The notes: generated from the letters alone by a model not told the origin. DNA of 64,000 nt from Thermus antranikianii DSM 12462 (GCF_000423905.1 NZ_KE384104.1:37467-101466); one strand, 5' to 3'. Positions 46,443 through 57,608 are shown, counted from the stretch's first letter. A program made the numbers and translations.

Positions 46443-47531
46443 ATGTGGACTTTTTTTGCCCTGCTCCTCGGCCTAGCGGTGGGCTCCTTCCTGAACGTGG
46501 TCATCCACCGCCTGCCCAAAGGGGAGTCCATCGTCTTCCCACCTTCCCGCTGCCCCGCCTGCGGGCATCGCCTAGCCCCTTGGGACCTGGTACCCGTGCT
46601 CTCCTACCTGGCCCTTAAGGGGCGGTGCCGCTATTGCAACGACCCCATATCCCCCCGCTATCCCCTGGTGGAGGCCCTCACCGGGCTGCTTTTTGCCCTG
46701 GCTTCCCTCTTCTACCCTCCCTCGGCCCAGGCTTTCCTCACCTTCGCCTTCCTGGCCCTCCTGGTGGCCCTTTCCTTCATAGACCTGGACACCTTTGAGC
46801 TTCCCGATTCCCTCACCTACGGCCTCCTCTTCCTGGGGCTCCTTTCCGCCTACCTCCTTTCCTTCCCCCGCCCCTTTGCCGAGGCCCTGGACGGGGCCTT
46901 GATCGCCGCCGGGGTCCTGGGGCTGGTGGCGGGGTATGGGGGGCTTTTCCTGAGGCGCTTCCGCGAGGCCAGGGCGGAGGTGCCCGTGGGACCCCACCAG
47001 GTGCACATGGCGGCCCTTTTCGGTGCCCTCCTGGGCCCGGGGGTGGGCATGGCCCTGGCCTTCCTCACCTGGGCCCTTTCGGGGCGCACGGGAAAACCCG
47101 TGGTGCTTCCCGACCGAATTACCCTTCCCCTCTTGCCCTTGGCCTGGATCCTGGCCCCCTACCTGGGGGCCGAGCTCCTAAGCACCTTGAAAGGGTCCTT
47201 CCTGGCCGCAGGGGGGTTGGCCCTGGCAGGGGGGCTTTACTGGGCCTTCAAACCCGTAAACGAGGTAAATGAGGTAAACAAGGAGGCGGAGGAAACCGAT
47301 CCCGTGGCCATGGGCTACGGGGATGTGAAGCTTTTGGGGGCGCTGGGAGCCTGGCTTGGGCTTTATAGCCTCCTGGCCCTGTTCCTGGGGGTCTTCGCCG
47401 GAGCCCTGGTGGGCCTGGCTTTCCGGCAACGGAAAATCCCCTTCGGCCCCTACTTGGCCTTAGGAGGTGGGGTGGCCTTCTTCTTCGGGGAAACCCTGTG
47501 GCAGATGTACATGTCCTGGCTAGGGCTATAG
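46443..47531 (+). CDS. pilD: Type 4 prepilin peptidase / N-methyltransferase (A24)
   Basis: 362 aa inner-membrane aspartic protease that cleaves and N-methylates type IV pilins, needed for pili and DNA uptake. Two Cys pairs bind zinc: CPACGHRL (about 38-45) and CRYCNDPISPRYPLVEALTG (about 62-81). The catalytic aspartates are in FIDLDTFELPDSLTYG and GYGDVKLLGALGAWLGLYSL (about 288-307). An insertion near residues 272-280 is made from a 9-base unit repeated three times (47256-47282). Leaderless promoter. Confidence 0.94.
   Translation: MWTFFALLLGLAVGSFLNVVIHRLPKGESIVFPPSRCPACGHRLAPWDLVPVLSYLALKGRCRYCNDPISPRYPLVEALTGLLFALASLFYPPSAQAFLTFAFLALLVALSFIDLDTFELPDSLTYGLLFLGLLSAYLLSFPRPFAEALDGALIAAGVLGLVAGYGGLFLRRFREARAEVPVGPHQVHMAALFGALLGPGVGMALAFLTWALSGRTGKPVVLPDRITLPLLPLAWILAPYLGAELLSTLKGSFLAAGGLALAGGLYWAFKPVNEVNEVNKEAEETDPVAMGYGDVKLLGALGAWLGLYSLLALFLGVFAGALVGLAFRQRKIPFGPYLALGGGVAFFFGETLWQMYMSWLGL
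47256..47282 (+). repeat. Three imperfect 9-bp direct repeats inside pilD
   Basis: GTAAACGAG, GTAAATGAG and GTAAACAAG in tandem encode Val-Asn-Glu, Val-Asn-Glu, Val-Asn-Lys. The A/T-rich codons differ from the flanking GC-rich sequence, so the tract looks like slippage expansion in a cytoplasmic loop. Confidence 0.75.
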
Positions 47532-47539
47532 TGGGGAGG

Positions 47540-48466
47540 ATGGCGGTGGACCTTCTTCCCATCCTGGCCCAAAGGCGAAGCGTGCGCCGCTTTAAGCCGG
47601 TGCCCATACCCGAGGAAGACTTAGAGAAGCTCCTATTCGCCCTGCAGAGAGCCCCCACCGACGCCAGCGCCCAACTGTATAGCGCCATCCGGATCACGGA
47701 CCCCGGGCTCAGGGAAAAGGTGGCCCAGCTTTCCGGTAACCAGGAGCACATCCGCCAGGCAGCGGAATTCTTCGTTTTCCTGGCAGACATCCATCGCCTG
47801 GAGAGGCTTCTCGCCCACCGGGGGGAAAGGATGGCCTTCTGGCCCAAAACCGCCTTGCACTTTGCCCTCTTGGATGCAGGGCTTGCCGCCAGCTACCTGG
47901 CCCTTACCGCCGAGGCCCTGGGCTACGGGGTCTGCTTCATCGGAGGGGTGCTGAACGGGGTGGAGGAGCTCATCAACCTCCTGGAGCTTCCCAGGGGGGT
48001 CATCCCCGCGGTGGGCCTGGCGGTGGGCGTTCCGGATGAGGAAGGCCCTCCCAGGCCCCGGCTTCCGAGGAGCCTGGTGGTGCACGAAAACCGGTACCGG
48101 CCCTACAGCCCGGAAGACCTCGAGGCCGCCTTCCAGGCCATGGCCCCCTATAGCCGGGTGGGGGACTGGGGAAGGGTCTTGAGGCGGTACTTCGCCCAAG
48201 GGGGAACCATGGAGGAGAGGGAAAAACCCTACGGCCGGGCCCTGGCCCGTCAGGGCCTGGATCCCGACCTTCCCCCCGGTACCCCCTTCTACTCCCTGGG
48301 TGCCCTGCTGGCGGAGGCTCTGGGGGAAGCCCGGGCCGTCCTTTTCCGCAAGGGGGAGGCCTGGCTGGAGCGGGAAACCGAAGCCTTCCGAGGGGAAGGA
48401 AGCCCGGGGGAGGCCCTCCTCACTGCCCTAAGGAAGGCCCGGGGGGAGATGAAGGACTGGCCCTGA
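47540..48466 (+). CDS. Nitroreductase-family flavoprotein (NADPH oxidoreductase type)
   Basis: 308 aa from the ATG at 47540; a GTG at 47546 with better Shine-Dalgarno spacing is an alternative. The FMN-binding start LPILAQRRSVRRFKPVPIPE is followed by LQRAPTDASAQLYSAIRITD and EALGYGVCFIGGVLNGVEEL (about 129-148). The long C-terminal extension with NRYRPYSPEDLEAAF resembles the NfsA/FRP group. Physiological substrate unknown. Downstream of pilD by 8 bases. Confidence 0.83.
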   Translation: MAVDLLPILAQRRSVRRFKPVPIPEEDLEKLLFALQRAPTDASAQLYSAIRITDPGLREKVAQLSGNQEHIRQAAEFFVFLADIHRLERLLAHRGERMAFWPKTALHFALLDAGLAASYLALTAEALGYGVCFIGGVLNGVEELINLLELPRGVIPAVGLAVGVPDEEGPPRPRLPRSLVVHENRYRPYSPEDLEAAFQAMAPYSRVGDWGRVLRRYFAQGGTMEEREKPYGRALARQGLDPDLPPGTPFYSLGALLAEALGEARAVLFRKGEAWLERETEAFRGEGSPGEALLTALRKARGEMKDWP

Positions 48467-48479
48467 ACCCAGGCGCGGC

Positions 48480-49358
48480 CTACCTCAAGGCCTCCTGCAC
48501 CACCCGCCGGGCACCCCGGTAGGCCTTCTGGTAGAAGGGAGCCTCGAGGCTCTCGATCACCACCCGGCTCCCGTAGCTGCTGGCGTGGGCGAAGACCCCC
48601 CGGCCTAGGTAAAGGCCCACGTGGTCGACGTCCTTTCCCCCAAAGCTGAAGAAGACCAGGTCCCCCGGGCGCAAGGACTCGACAGCGGGAAAGGCCTGAA
48701 ACTGCTCCCGGGTGGTGCGGGGTAGGGCTATGCCCAGCTCGGCGTAGACCTGGGCTACAAAGGCTGAGCAGTCCACGGAGGTGGGCGAGTTGGCCCCGTA
48801 CTTGTAGGGCACCCCCAGATAGCGGAGGACGATCTTGAGAAGCGGGCTTTCCGGGTCGTAATCCTCGCCCACCCCCAGGGGGGATTCCCCCGGGTCACGG
48901 GTATGGCCTCCACCCTGGGACGAGGGAGGGGACTCCGGGGAGGTTTTCCCCCTGGATCCATCCTCCCCCCTGGGGGCCGGGATCCTCAGGGTCTGGCCCA
49001 CCTTAAGCCCCGGCGTGGAAAGCCCGTTGAGGCGCATGAGCTCCTCCACCGTGGTCCCATAGCGGCGCGCCAGGGAGAAGAGGGTATCCCCGGGGGCCAC
49101 CACGTGGATGCGCTCCCCCCCTTGGGGAAGCCTGAGCACCTGCCCCGGCCGGATGAGAAAGGTATCCAGGCCATTGAGGCGCATGAGCTCCTCCACCGTG
49201 GTGCCGTAGCGCCGGGCGATGGAGAACAGGGTATCCCCTGGGGCCACGGTGTGCGATAGGGCAGGCCCTTCCAAAGAGCCCCCTGGGGAAGAGCCCACCT
49301 GGGCCAGGGCCGAGGGGAAAAGAACCCATAGAACCACCAGGGCCAACCTGCGGGGCAT
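48480..49358 (-). CDS. Secreted peptidoglycan hydrolase: two LysM domains plus NlpC/P60
   Basis: 292 aa. A signal peptide ([20 protein letters not shown]) leads to LysM 1 ([20 protein letters not shown], about 36-55) and LysM 2 ([20 protein letters not shown], about 84-103), nearly identical at DNA level. A Pro/Ser/Gly linker precedes the NlpC/P60 domain with catalytic Cys in [12 protein letters not shown] (about 194-205) and His in [20 protein letters not shown]. It probably cuts stem peptides in the cell wall. A TAGAAT box (49365-49370, minus) is 6 bases from the ATG. Confidence 0.93.
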   Translation of the reverse strand: MPRRLALVVLWVLFPSALAQVGSSPGGSLEGPALSHTVAPGDTLFSIARRYGTTVEELMRLNGLDTFLIRPGQVLRLPQGGERIHVVAPGDTLFSLARRYGTTVEELMRLNGLSTPGLKVGQTLRIPAPRGEDGSRGKTSPESPPSSQGGGHTRDPGESPLGVGEDYDPESPLLKIVLRYLGVPYKYGANSPTSVDCSAFVAQVYAELGIALPRTTREQFQAFPAVESLRPGDLVFFSFGGKDVDHVGLYLGRGVFAHASSYGSRVVIESLEAPFYQKAYRGARRVVQEALR

Positions 49359-49383
49359 GGCCCCATTCTACAGGAAGCGCCCC

Positions 49384-49412
49384 TTGGCCTTTTCCCGGGG
49401 GTGTGCTACAAT
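49384..49412 (+). promoter_or_regulatory. tRNA-Trp promoter
   Basis: TTGGCC (49384-49389), a 17-base spacer and TACAAT (49407-49412) place the start about 6 bases before the mature tRNA 5' end. Confidence 0.65.
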
Positions 49413-49424
49413 CCCGGAAGGCGG

Positions 49425-49500
49425 GGGCCGTTAGCTCAACTGGCAGAGCACCGGTCTCCAAAACCGGGGGTTGGAGGTTCGAGTCCTTCACGGCCCGCCA
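49425..49500 (+). tRNA. tRNA-Trp (anticodon CCA)
   Basis: 76-nt cloverleaf: acceptor GGGCCGT pairs with ACGGCCC, D-arm GCTCAACTGGCAGAGC, anticodon arm CCGGT-CTCCAAA-ACCGG with anticodon CCA, and T-arm GGAGGTTCGAGTCCTTC. The 3' CCA is encoded (49498-49500). Confidence 0.95.
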
Positions 49501-49523
49501 CGCCAGCCCAAAGGGCTAGGTTT

Positions 49524-49546
49524 AAGGCCCCTCGAGGGCCTTTTTT
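49524..49546 (+). terminator. Rho-independent terminator after tRNA-Trp
   Basis: AAGGCCC (49524-49530) pairs with GGGCCTT (49536-49542) around a CTCGA loop and runs into six T (49541-49546). It separates the tRNA from the flavoprotein gene. Confidence 0.85.
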
Positions 49547-49563
49547 AAATCCTTCCGCCTGCC

Positions 49564-50262
49564 ATGCAGGATTACCAGGTGCTCATCGTGGGGGCGGGCT
49601 TTGCGGGAAGCGAGGCCGCCTACCGCTTAGCGCAAAGGGGGGTGCGGGTGGGCCTCCTCACCCAGAGCCTGGACTCGGTGATGATGCCCTTTTTGCCCCC
49701 AATGCCCCCTTTCCCGGAAGGGAGCCTCCTGGCCCAGGCCTACGACCCGGCCGATCCCCGGCTTTGGGCCTTCCACGCCCGGGCCAAGTACCTCCTGGAA
49801 AACCAGCCCAACCTGCATCTCTTCCAGGCCACCGCCACGGAACTCCTCCTCGAGGGGAAAAGGGTGGTGGGGGTGGGCACGTGGGAGGGCCCCCCGGCCA
49901 GGGCCTTCCATGTGGTGCTGGCGGTGGGAAGCTTTCTCGGGGCCAGGCTCCGCATGGGCGAGGTGGAGGAGGAGGCGGGCCGGCTCTCCGAGGCCAGCTA
50001 CCCGGACCTCTTCCTCCACCTCCAGGCCCTGGGCTTCCGCTTCCTGAAACGGGAAAGGGAGGTACCCCAAACCCCGGGAACCCCTGGCTACACCGTCAGC
50101 TACCACGCCTTCCATCCGGAGGAATGGGAGGAGACTACCTTCCGTCTAACCAGGCTCGAAGGGCTTTACGCCGTGGGCCTTTGCGTGCGGGAAGGGGAGT
50201 ATGCCCTCATGAGCCAAGAAGGCCTGCGCCTGGCGGAGCACCTTCTCCATGAGCTTGGGTAG
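49564..50262 (+). CDS. Short GidA/MnmG-related FAD protein
   Basis: 232 aa. The FAD-binding start is VLIVGAGFAGSEAAYRLAQR (GxGxxGxE, about 7-26), as in MnmG and TrmFO, followed by GVRVGLLTQSLDSVMMPFLP. FHVVLAVGSFLGARLRMGEV and LEGLYAVGLCVREGEYALMS (about 197-216) complete a small two-part fold. Full MnmG is over 600 aa and TrmFO over 430 aa, so this is the short GidA-like form recalled from T. thermophilus. It lacks most of the insertion and tRNA-binding domains. Function not established. Its 3' end overlaps convergent mutY by 117 bases. Confidence 0.75.
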   Translation: MQDYQVLIVGAGFAGSEAAYRLAQRGVRVGLLTQSLDSVMMPFLPPMPPFPEGSLLAQAYDPADPRLWAFHARAKYLLENQPNLHLFQATATELLLEGKRVVGVGTWEGPPARAFHVVLAVGSFLGARLRMGEVEEEAGRLSEASYPDLFLHLQALGFRFLKREREVPQTPGTPGYTVSYHAFHPEEWEETTFRLTRLEGLYAVGLCVREGEYALMSQEGLRLAEHLLHELG

Positions 50263-51180
50263 GGGTTTTTCCCCCGGATCCACAAGCTGTTCCCTTCGGG
50301 AAGCCGCCCCTTCCCCATCCCAAGGAGCCACGTACACCCCCACCCGTAGCCTGCGGTGGGTGAGGGTGTGGTGCACCTCCCCGGCGAAGCGGGGGTCCAC
50401 CCCAAAGCTTCGCACCCTCCGGGGAAGTTCCTCCTGGGGAAAGAGGGGCACCCCGTAAAGCCCGGCGAAACGCCCTTCCAGCCTCTCCAGGTAAACCCCT
50501 TCCCTCCCCCAAAGGACCAGGGCCGCCAGGGCTTCCTCCCGCACTTTTCGCCTCCTGGCCCCTGGGTAACGCCCCGGGTCCACCCGCCCCTGGCACAAAG
50601 GGGCGACGGGGCACTCCGAGCAAAGGGGCCTCCGGGGTAGGCACACCGTGGCCCCCAGGTCCATGAGGGCTTGGTTCCACTCCCCCGGGGCTTCCCCTTG
50701 GGGCAGGAGGCCTTGGGCCAGGTTTCGAAGCATCCTGGGGGCAGGGTTTTCCAGGGCAAAAACCCGGGAAAGCACCCGCCTCACGTTACCGTCCACCGCC
50801 GCTACCCTTTCCCCAAAGGCCAGGGAGGCCACCGCCGCCGCCGTGTACGGACCCAGGCCGGGAAGCTTAAGAAGCTCGGCGTAGCTTCGGGGCAGGGCCT
50901 CCACCTCCTGGGCCAGGAGGTGGAGGTGAAGGGCCCGGCGGTAGTAGCCCGCTCCCTGCCAGGCCTTAAGCACCTCCTCCAAGGAAGCCTCCCGCAAGGC
51001 CTTTAGGGTAGGGAAACGGGCAAGGAAGCGGTGGTAGTAGGGGATGGCCTGGGCGGTGCGGGTTTGTTGGAGGAGTACCTCGGCCACCAGGATGCGGTAG
51101 GGATCCTTCTCCCCCCGCCAGGGAAGGGAGCGGGGGTTTTCCCGGTACCAGGCGAGCAGAGCTTCCTGAAACTTCTCCAT
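50146..51180 (-). CDS. mutY: A/G-specific adenine glycosylase MutY
   Basis: 344 aa. Removes adenine mispaired with 8-oxoguanine. The catalytic Glu is in VAEVLLQQTRTAQAIPYYHR and Asp in LPGLGPYTAAAVASLAFGER/VAAVDGNVRRVLSR (HhH-GPD, about 105-140). The iron-sulfur cluster ligands are in CLPRRPLCSECPVAPLC (C-x6-C-x2-C-x5-C, about 183-199). A C-terminal NUDIX-like domain recognises 8-oxoG. The ATG at 51180 is preferred to a longer reading. The last about 38 codons overlap the opposing flavoprotein gene, which is unusual. Confidence 0.92.
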   Translation of the reverse strand: MEKFQEALLAWYRENPRSLPWRGEKDPYRILVAEVLLQQTRTAQAIPYYHRFLARFPTLKALREASLEEVLKAWQGAGYYRRALHLHLLAQEVEALPRSYAELLKLPGLGPYTAAAVASLAFGERVAAVDGNVRRVLSRVFALENPAPRMLRNLAQGLLPQGEAPGEWNQALMDLGATVCLPRRPLCSECPVAPLCQGRVDPGRYPGARRRKVREEALAALVLWGREGVYLERLEGRFAGLYGVPLFPQEELPRRVRSFGVDPRFAGEVHHTLTHRRLRVGVYVAPWDGEGAASRREQLVDPGEKPLPKLMEKVLRQAQAFLAHEGILPFPHAKAHGVKPFEPG

Positions 51181-51182
51181 GC

Positions 51183-51596
51183 TCAGTGGACCCCGAAAAG
51201 CCTTCGGTGCTCCACCATGAGACAACGATCAGCCACCACGGGAATGCCCGCTTCCTTTAACGCCTCTTCAAAGCCTGGATGGCGGATGCCGGTCTGCAGC
51301 CACGCCAGGCCCGGCCTCAGGGCCAAGACCTCCGGCAGGTGGGCCAAGAGGGCCTCCGGAGGGCGGAAGACATCCAGGATATCCACGGGCTCGGCGATCT
51401 CCTTCAGGCTCGCCACCACCCGCATCCCGAAAAGCTCTTCCCCGGCAAAGCGGGGGTTAACAGGCAGGATGCGGTACCCCTTCTCCCAGAGGTACCGGGG
51501 CACGTAGTGGGCGGGGCGGGAAGGATCCTTGTGGGCCCCGAGAACGGCGATGCTCCGGGCCTTTTCCAGGTAGGCCTTGAGCTCCAGGTCGGTCAT
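51183..51596 (-). CDS. CoA-binding domain protein
   Basis: 137 aa Rossmann-type protein: SIAVLGAHKDPSRPAHYVPR (about 15-34), GYRILPVNPRFAGEELFGMR, and LDVFRPPEALLAHLPEVLAL. Similar to the small CoA-binding protein of T. thermophilus with known structure and to the N-terminus of succinyl-CoA synthetase alpha. It lacks a catalytic domain, so its role is unknown. Two bases from mutY and overlapping nadE by four bases. Confidence 0.87.
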   Translation of the reverse strand: MTDLELKAYLEKARSIAVLGAHKDPSRPAHYVPRYLWEKGYRILPVNPRFAGEELFGMRVVASLKEIAEPVDILDVFRPPEALLAHLPEVLALRPGLAWLQTGIRHPGFEEALKEAGIPVVADRCLMVEHRRLFGVH

Positions 51597-52438
51597 GGCC
51601 GGTAGTCCAGGGGCCTCAGGTAAAACTCCCCGATGGCCGTGGAGGAAAGGAGGGCCACGGTGGGAAGGGCCCGCTTCCAGTGGGTGCGGTTTACCCGCTC
51701 CTTAACCCGCCCTATCTCCTCCAGGGTGTAGCCCAGGCTCTCTATGTAGGCATCGGGGTAGCCCTTCAGATAATGCTCCAGGATGACATCCGCCCGGAGG
51801 TAGCGCACCCCCAGGTCCCCCTCGTCCGTCTGGCCCGGGATGAGATCCGCGGTGGGGACCTTCTCCACCACCGCCTGCGGCACCCCGAGAAAGCGGGCCA
51901 AGCCCCAGACCTGGGTCTTGTAGAGGTCCCCCAAGGGGTTCACGGGGGGGGTGTCGTCCCCGTGCCAGGTGAAGTAGCCGAAAAGCCTTTCCGTCTTGTT
52001 GCCCGTGCCCAGGGGCAAGGCCTGGTAGGCCTGGGATTTGTCAAAGAGCACCATCATCCGCGCCCGGGCCATGAGGTTGCCCTTGCGGTGGGGGGTGAGG
52101 TCCGGGGTCATGGCGGCATAGCCCTCCACCATGGGGGTAATGTCCACCTCCTCCAGGTCCACCCCGAAGGTTTCCGCCACCAGGTAGGCGTGCTCCCGGG
52201 AAAGGGGGCTGGAGTCCCGGTGGGGAAGGAAAAGGGCATGGACTTGCTTCCGCCCCAGGGCCCGCACCGCCAGGGCCAAGGTGGTGGCGGAGTCCACCCC
52301 TCCGGATACCGCCACGATGGCCTTCTCGTAGCCCCGCCAGGCCAGCTCCTCCCGGATAAAGCGGGTGAGGAAGTCCGCCACCAGGGGCCAGTTGAGCTCC
52401 AGGCTTTCCTGGGCTTTGGGCGCCTGAACGATCCTCAT
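51593..52438 (-). CDS. nadE: NAD(+) synthetase, stand-alone synthetase domain
   Basis: 281 aa. Amidates deamido-NAD. The PP-loop is IVAVSGGVDSATTLALAVRA (SGGVDS, about 43-62). GTGNKTERLFGYFTWHGDDT and KVPTADLIPGQTDEGDLGV are NadE marks. It has no glutaminase domain and starts inside the stop of a nitrilase-family gene (ATGA). The two may form a split glutamine-dependent synthetase, or NadE may use ammonia directly. Confidence 0.93.
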   Translation of the reverse strand: MRIVQAPKAQESLELNWPLVADFLTRFIREELAWRGYEKAIVAVSGGVDSATTLALAVRALGRKQVHALFLPHRDSSPLSREHAYLVAETFGVDLEEVDITPMVEGYAAMTPDLTPHRKGNLMARARMMVLFDKSQAYQALPLGTGNKTERLFGYFTWHGDDTPPVNPLGDLYKTQVWGLARFLGVPQAVVEKVPTADLIPGQTDEGDLGVRYLRADVILEHYLKGYPDAYIESLGYTLEEIGRVKERVNRTHWKRALPTVALLSSTAIGEFYLRPLDYRP

Positions 52439-53301
52439 CCTCCCCCCTTTCCAAGAACCCTCTCCAGGTCCGGGAGAAGAAGGGGAAGGGCCGCCTCGAG
52501 GTCCGAAAGCAGGGGGCTATCGTAGCGCACCGGGGGAATGCGCCCGGGGTCCAGGTCGAAGAGCAAAGCCGCCTCCTCAAAGAGGGGGGCCTCGGCCAGA
52601 ATCCTCCCTTCGGGCCCCACCGCCAGGCTTCCCCCGCTCATCCCCTTCCCCCCCTCAAACCCCACCAGGCTGGAGAGCACCACGTACACCCCGTGCTCCG
52701 CCGCCACCGCCCGGGCCAGGGTTCGCCAGCGCTCCACGTTCTCCGGGCGTTCCCCCTGGAAGCCCCTGGCCGGGCTTGCCGCCGGCACGTAGATGGCCTC
52801 CGCCCCATCCAAGGCGGCAATGGCCGCGGTGATGGAGTGCCAGAAGTCCTCGCAGATGAGGATGGCCACCCGGCCGAAACGGGTGTTAAAGGCCTCCACC
52901 CGCCTGCCCCGGGCCAGGTAGCGCTCCTCGTCAAAAACCCCGTAGGTGGGCAGGAAGACCTTGCGGTGCACGTGAACCACGCGGTGGGGAAGCTCGAGGT
53001 AGGCGGCGCTGTTGTAATAGGCCCCCTCATCCCGCTCATAGAAGCCCACCACCACGTCCAAAAGCCCCTCCCACCCCACGGCCCGGTGCACCCCTGAAAG
53101 GAGCTCCAAAAGCTCGTGGCGGGTCAGGGCCAGTTCCCGCACCCCTCCCTGCAGGAAATACCCGGTCAGGGCGGCCTCGGGAAGGACCACCACCTCGGGG
53201 GCATGGGGACGGAGGGCCTCGAGGCGCTCCGCCAAGCGGGCCAGGTTCTCCTTAACCCTGGCCTTCTCCGGACGAAACTGCAAGATGGCGTGCCGGATCA
53301 C
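52435..53301 (-). CDS. Nitrilase-superfamily amidase, possible glutaminase partner of NadE
   Basis: 288 aa carbon-nitrogen hydrolase. The Glu-Lys-Cys triad is visible: VVLPEAALTGYFLQ (Glu, about 43), VHRKVFLPTYGVFDE (Lys, about 113) and AILICEDFWHSITAAI (Cys, about 150). In most bacteria the glutamine-using NadE has this domain fused at its N-terminus; here it is a separate gene overlapping nadE by four bases. The start is GTG, 6 bases after a TAGGCT box. A nadE partnership is inferred from gene order. Confidence 0.85.
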   Translation of the reverse strand: MIRHAILQFRPEKARVKENLARLAERLEALRPHAPEVVVLPEAALTGYFLQGGVRELALTRHELLELLSGVHRAVGWEGLLDVVVGFYERDEGAYYNSAAYLELPHRVVHVHRKVFLPTYGVFDEERYLARGRRVEAFNTRFGRVAILICEDFWHSITAAIAALDGAEAIYVPAASPARGFQGERPENVERWRTLARAVAAEHGVYVVLSSLVGFEGGKGMSGGSLAVGPEGRILAEAPLFEEAALLFDLDPGRIPPVRYDSPLLSDLEAALPLLLPDLERVLGKGGG

Positions 53302-53305
53302 GGAT

Positions 53306-54889
53306 CTAGCCTACACCCCCATGAACCGTAGCGTTGGGCTCCAGGTAAAGCCTGGGGTCCGCCTCCGGGAAGGGGTTATCCCGCTCCTCCAGGGCCTTAA
53401 GCTCCTCGGGGGAAACCCCCCGGAGGAGCTGAAAGAAGGCCTCGGCATGCCCCTGGTAGCGTTCCTTGGCGTACCCCGCCGCCTGGGCGGTATCGATGAG
53501 GAAGGGCCAGTCGGAGGCCTCGAGGAGCAACAGCTCCCGCATGGCCTGCTGGAGCACCCTGGAGGGCAGGTTGCCGTGGCGCACCGCCTCCCGCATGGCC
53601 CCTTCCGCCCGGTACACCGTGCGCCAGTAGTCCCAGGTGGCCTCGTTGAGCCAGACCCTGTGGTCCCCACCCCGGCCCCAGGAACCCTCGGGCAAGGCGG
53701 AGCGCACCGCCTTGCCCTGGATCGCTTCCTTCGCCGTCACCGCCTGCACTCCCCTCCTTTGGGCCAGAATCCTCAGCACCTCCTCCAGCCAGGCCACCCC
53801 CTCGTACCACCAGTGGCCGAAGAGCTCGGCGTCGTAGGGAGCCAGGATGACCCCATCCGGGTGCTCCCGGGAGAGCCGCTCCACCAAATCCACGAAGTGA
53901 ACGGCATGCTCCTTCACCTTGAGAAAGGCCGCCTCGGGGTCGTAGGGCGCCTTGGCCGAGAGGTCCGCCTGGCGGTGGGTCACCCGCCAGTGGTGGAGGC
54001 CGGAGATGGGGTCCTTGCGGTGGAACTCCCGGTAAAGCCCCTCCCCCGGGTAGCCATAGTCGGCGCTCCAGACCTGCAAGGAGGTCTCCAGGTTGCGGGC
54101 CAAAACCCTCAGGCCCGACTCCAGCTCGTGGACGTAGTAGGTGGCCTCAGCGCTTTCCACCGGACCCAAGGAGGCCTCCCCGTAAGGGGAAAGGGGCCTT
54201 CCCCCCTGGACCAGGTGGGCGTCCACGAAGGTGTAACGGATCCCCGCCCGCATGAGGAACTCGTCCACCCCGGGCCTGACCCCTTCCGGAGCCCCCTCCA
54301 CAGGGGGCTTCCAGGGACCCCTGGGCCGGTAGGCCATCTCGGGAAGCCAGTAGCCCGTGGGATCCTTGGCGAAGTGGCGGCGGTAGGTGATCACCCCGGT
54401 TTTGATCTGGGCCCAAAGGGCCTCGTCGTAGCCCAAAAGGGGGGAGTAGCCGTGGGTGGCGCTGGAGGTGAGAAGCTCCACCTGGCCCCGGTCCTGGGCC
54501 CGGCGGAAGGCGGCAAGGAGGTCCCCCCTCAGGTGGTGGAAATGATCCAGGGTAAGTTCCCAAAAGGCCACCTGGTGGCGGGCGCTGGCCTCGAGGTCCG
54601 TCCCCTGGTAACGGAGATAATCCCCCTGGGCCCGCTCCAGCCGATCCCTGGCATACGCCCAAAAGCCTTCCCTCACCCTGGCGTCGGCCAGCTGCTCCGC
54701 CAGGATGGGGGTGATCCCCAAGGTAAAACGGGCCTCCACCCCTTCGGCATAAAGCCGCTCCAGGAGCCTAAGAAGCGGCAGATAGGTTTCCGCCATGGCC
54801 TCGTAGAGGGTTTCCTCCCCAAAGGGCCACATCCCGTGGGAGCGCACGTAGGGGAGGTGGGCGTGGAGGACCAGGGCAAAGCGCGCCAT
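53306..54889 (-). CDS. GH57 1,4-alpha-glucan branching enzyme
   Basis: 527 aa, very close to the recalled T. thermophilus GH57 branching enzyme. It starts [40 protein letters not shown] (about 139-158) precedes the catalytic nucleophile Glu in [18 protein letters not shown] (about 183). The acid/base Asp is in [20 protein letters not shown] (about 354). It makes alpha-1,6 branches in glycogen. A TACGCT box ends 6 bases before the ATG. Unlike E. coli GlgB (GH13). Confidence 0.93.
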   Translation of the reverse strand: MARFALVLHAHLPYVRSHGMWPFGEETLYEAMAETYLPLLRLLERLYAEGVEARFTLGITPILAEQLADARVREGFWAYARDRLERAQGDYLRYQGTDLEASARHQVAFWELTLDHFHHLRGDLLAAFRRAQDRGQVELLTSSATHGYSPLLGYDEALWAQIKTGVITYRRHFAKDPTGYWLPEMAYRPRGPWKPPVEGAPEGVRPGVDEFLMRAGIRYTFVDAHLVQGGRPLSPYGEASLGPVESAEATYYVHELESGLRVLARNLETSLQVWSADYGYPGEGLYREFHRKDPISGLHHWRVTHRQADLSAKAPYDPEAAFLKVKEHAVHFVDLVERLSREHPDGVILAPYDAELFGHWWYEGVAWLEEVLRILAQRRGVQAVTAKEAIQGKAVRSALPEGSWGRGGDHRVWLNEATWDYWRTVYRAEGAMREAVRHGNLPSRVLQQAMRELLLLEASDWPFLIDTAQAAGYAKERYQGHAEAFFQLLRGVSPEELKALEERDNPFPEADPRLYLEPNATVHGGVG

Positions 54890-54893
54890 GGGT

Positions 54894-55703
54894 CTAGCGT
54901 ACCACGGTGCCTTCCCCGGCCAGGGCCCGCCTTATGGGGTCTTCCACCCGGGCATCGGCGAAAATGACCCGCTTCACTCCCCCCTTCACCGCCTCCACCG
55001 CCCCCATCACCTTCCGCTTCATCCGCCCCTGGGCCAGGGAAAGGTACTCGGGGTCCTCCACCCTATCCACGGGAATTTCCCGCACCAGGCTGGCCTCGTC
55101 GGGGTAACGGGCCAGAAGGCCCGGCACGTTGGAGAGGTACACCAGGGCCTCCGCCTGGTAGACGGTGGCGAGAAGGGCCGCCACCTGGTCCCCGTCGGTA
55201 TTGATGGCCTCCCCCTCGTAGCTGATGGCGGGAGGGGTGATGACCGGGAGATACCCAGCCCCAAGGAGAAGGTCCAATAGATCCCGGTTCACCCGCTCCA
55301 CGGTGCCCGTGTAGTCCCCGCGGTGGATCTTGATCTTGCCGTCTTCCACATACTTCACCGCGGTCTTGCGGCGGCCCTCCAGAAGCCTTCCATCCAGCCC
55401 GGAAAGCCCCAGGGCATTGGCCCCTTCCCTTTGCAAAAGCTCCACCAGGCGCTTGTTCACCAGGCCGCAGTAGACCATCTCAAAGATCTCCAGGGTCCTG
55501 CGGTCGGTGAGGCGGCTCACCTGTCCCCCGGGGTGGGTGAGGAACCGGGGCGGGTGACCCAGGGCCTCCGCCACCTTGTTGGTTTCGGCGCTCCCCCCGT
55601 GGACCAAAAGAAGCCTCACCCCCTCCTTCCACAAGGAGGCGGCATCCCTGGCCACCGCCTCGTAGTTGATGCCCTCGGCACCCCCTACCTTGACCACGAT
55701 CAC
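54894..55703 (-). CDS. lysZ: [LysW]-aminoadipate kinase
   Basis: 269-aa ArgB-like amino-acid kinase that phosphorylates LysW-bound aminoadipate in the AAA lysine pathway. [20 protein letters not shown] at the start, [20 protein letters not shown] (glycine-rich loop, about 33-52), and [20 protein letters not shown] with GDQVAALLA (about 160-190) are family marks. Assigned as LysZ rather than ArgB because lysY, lysX and lysW adjoin it. Separated from lysY by 16 bases. Confidence 0.92.
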   Translation of the reverse strand: MIVVKVGGAEGINYEAVARDAASLWKEGVRLLLVHGGSAETNKVAEALGHPPRFLTHPGGQVSRLTDRRTLEIFEMVYCGLVNKRLVELLQREGANALGLSGLDGRLLEGRRKTAVKYVEDGKIKIHRGDYTGTVERVNRDLLDLLLGAGYLPVITPPAISYEGEAINTDGDQVAALLATVYQAEALVYLSNVPGLLARYPDEASLVREIPVDRVEDPEYLSLAQGRMKRKVMGAVEAVKGGVKRVIFADARVEDPIRRALAGEGTVVR

Positions 55704-55719
55704 GGCAACCCCCTTGCAC

Positions 55720-57608
<1,889 letters not shown>

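Noticed and set aside
53285..54967. A 560-codon plus-strand open frame opposite the GH57 branching enzyme
   Set aside because: It is the antisense shadow of a high-GC gene; composition is Gly/Pro/His/Leu-rich with no recognisable motif, while the minus strand carries a full GH57 protein.
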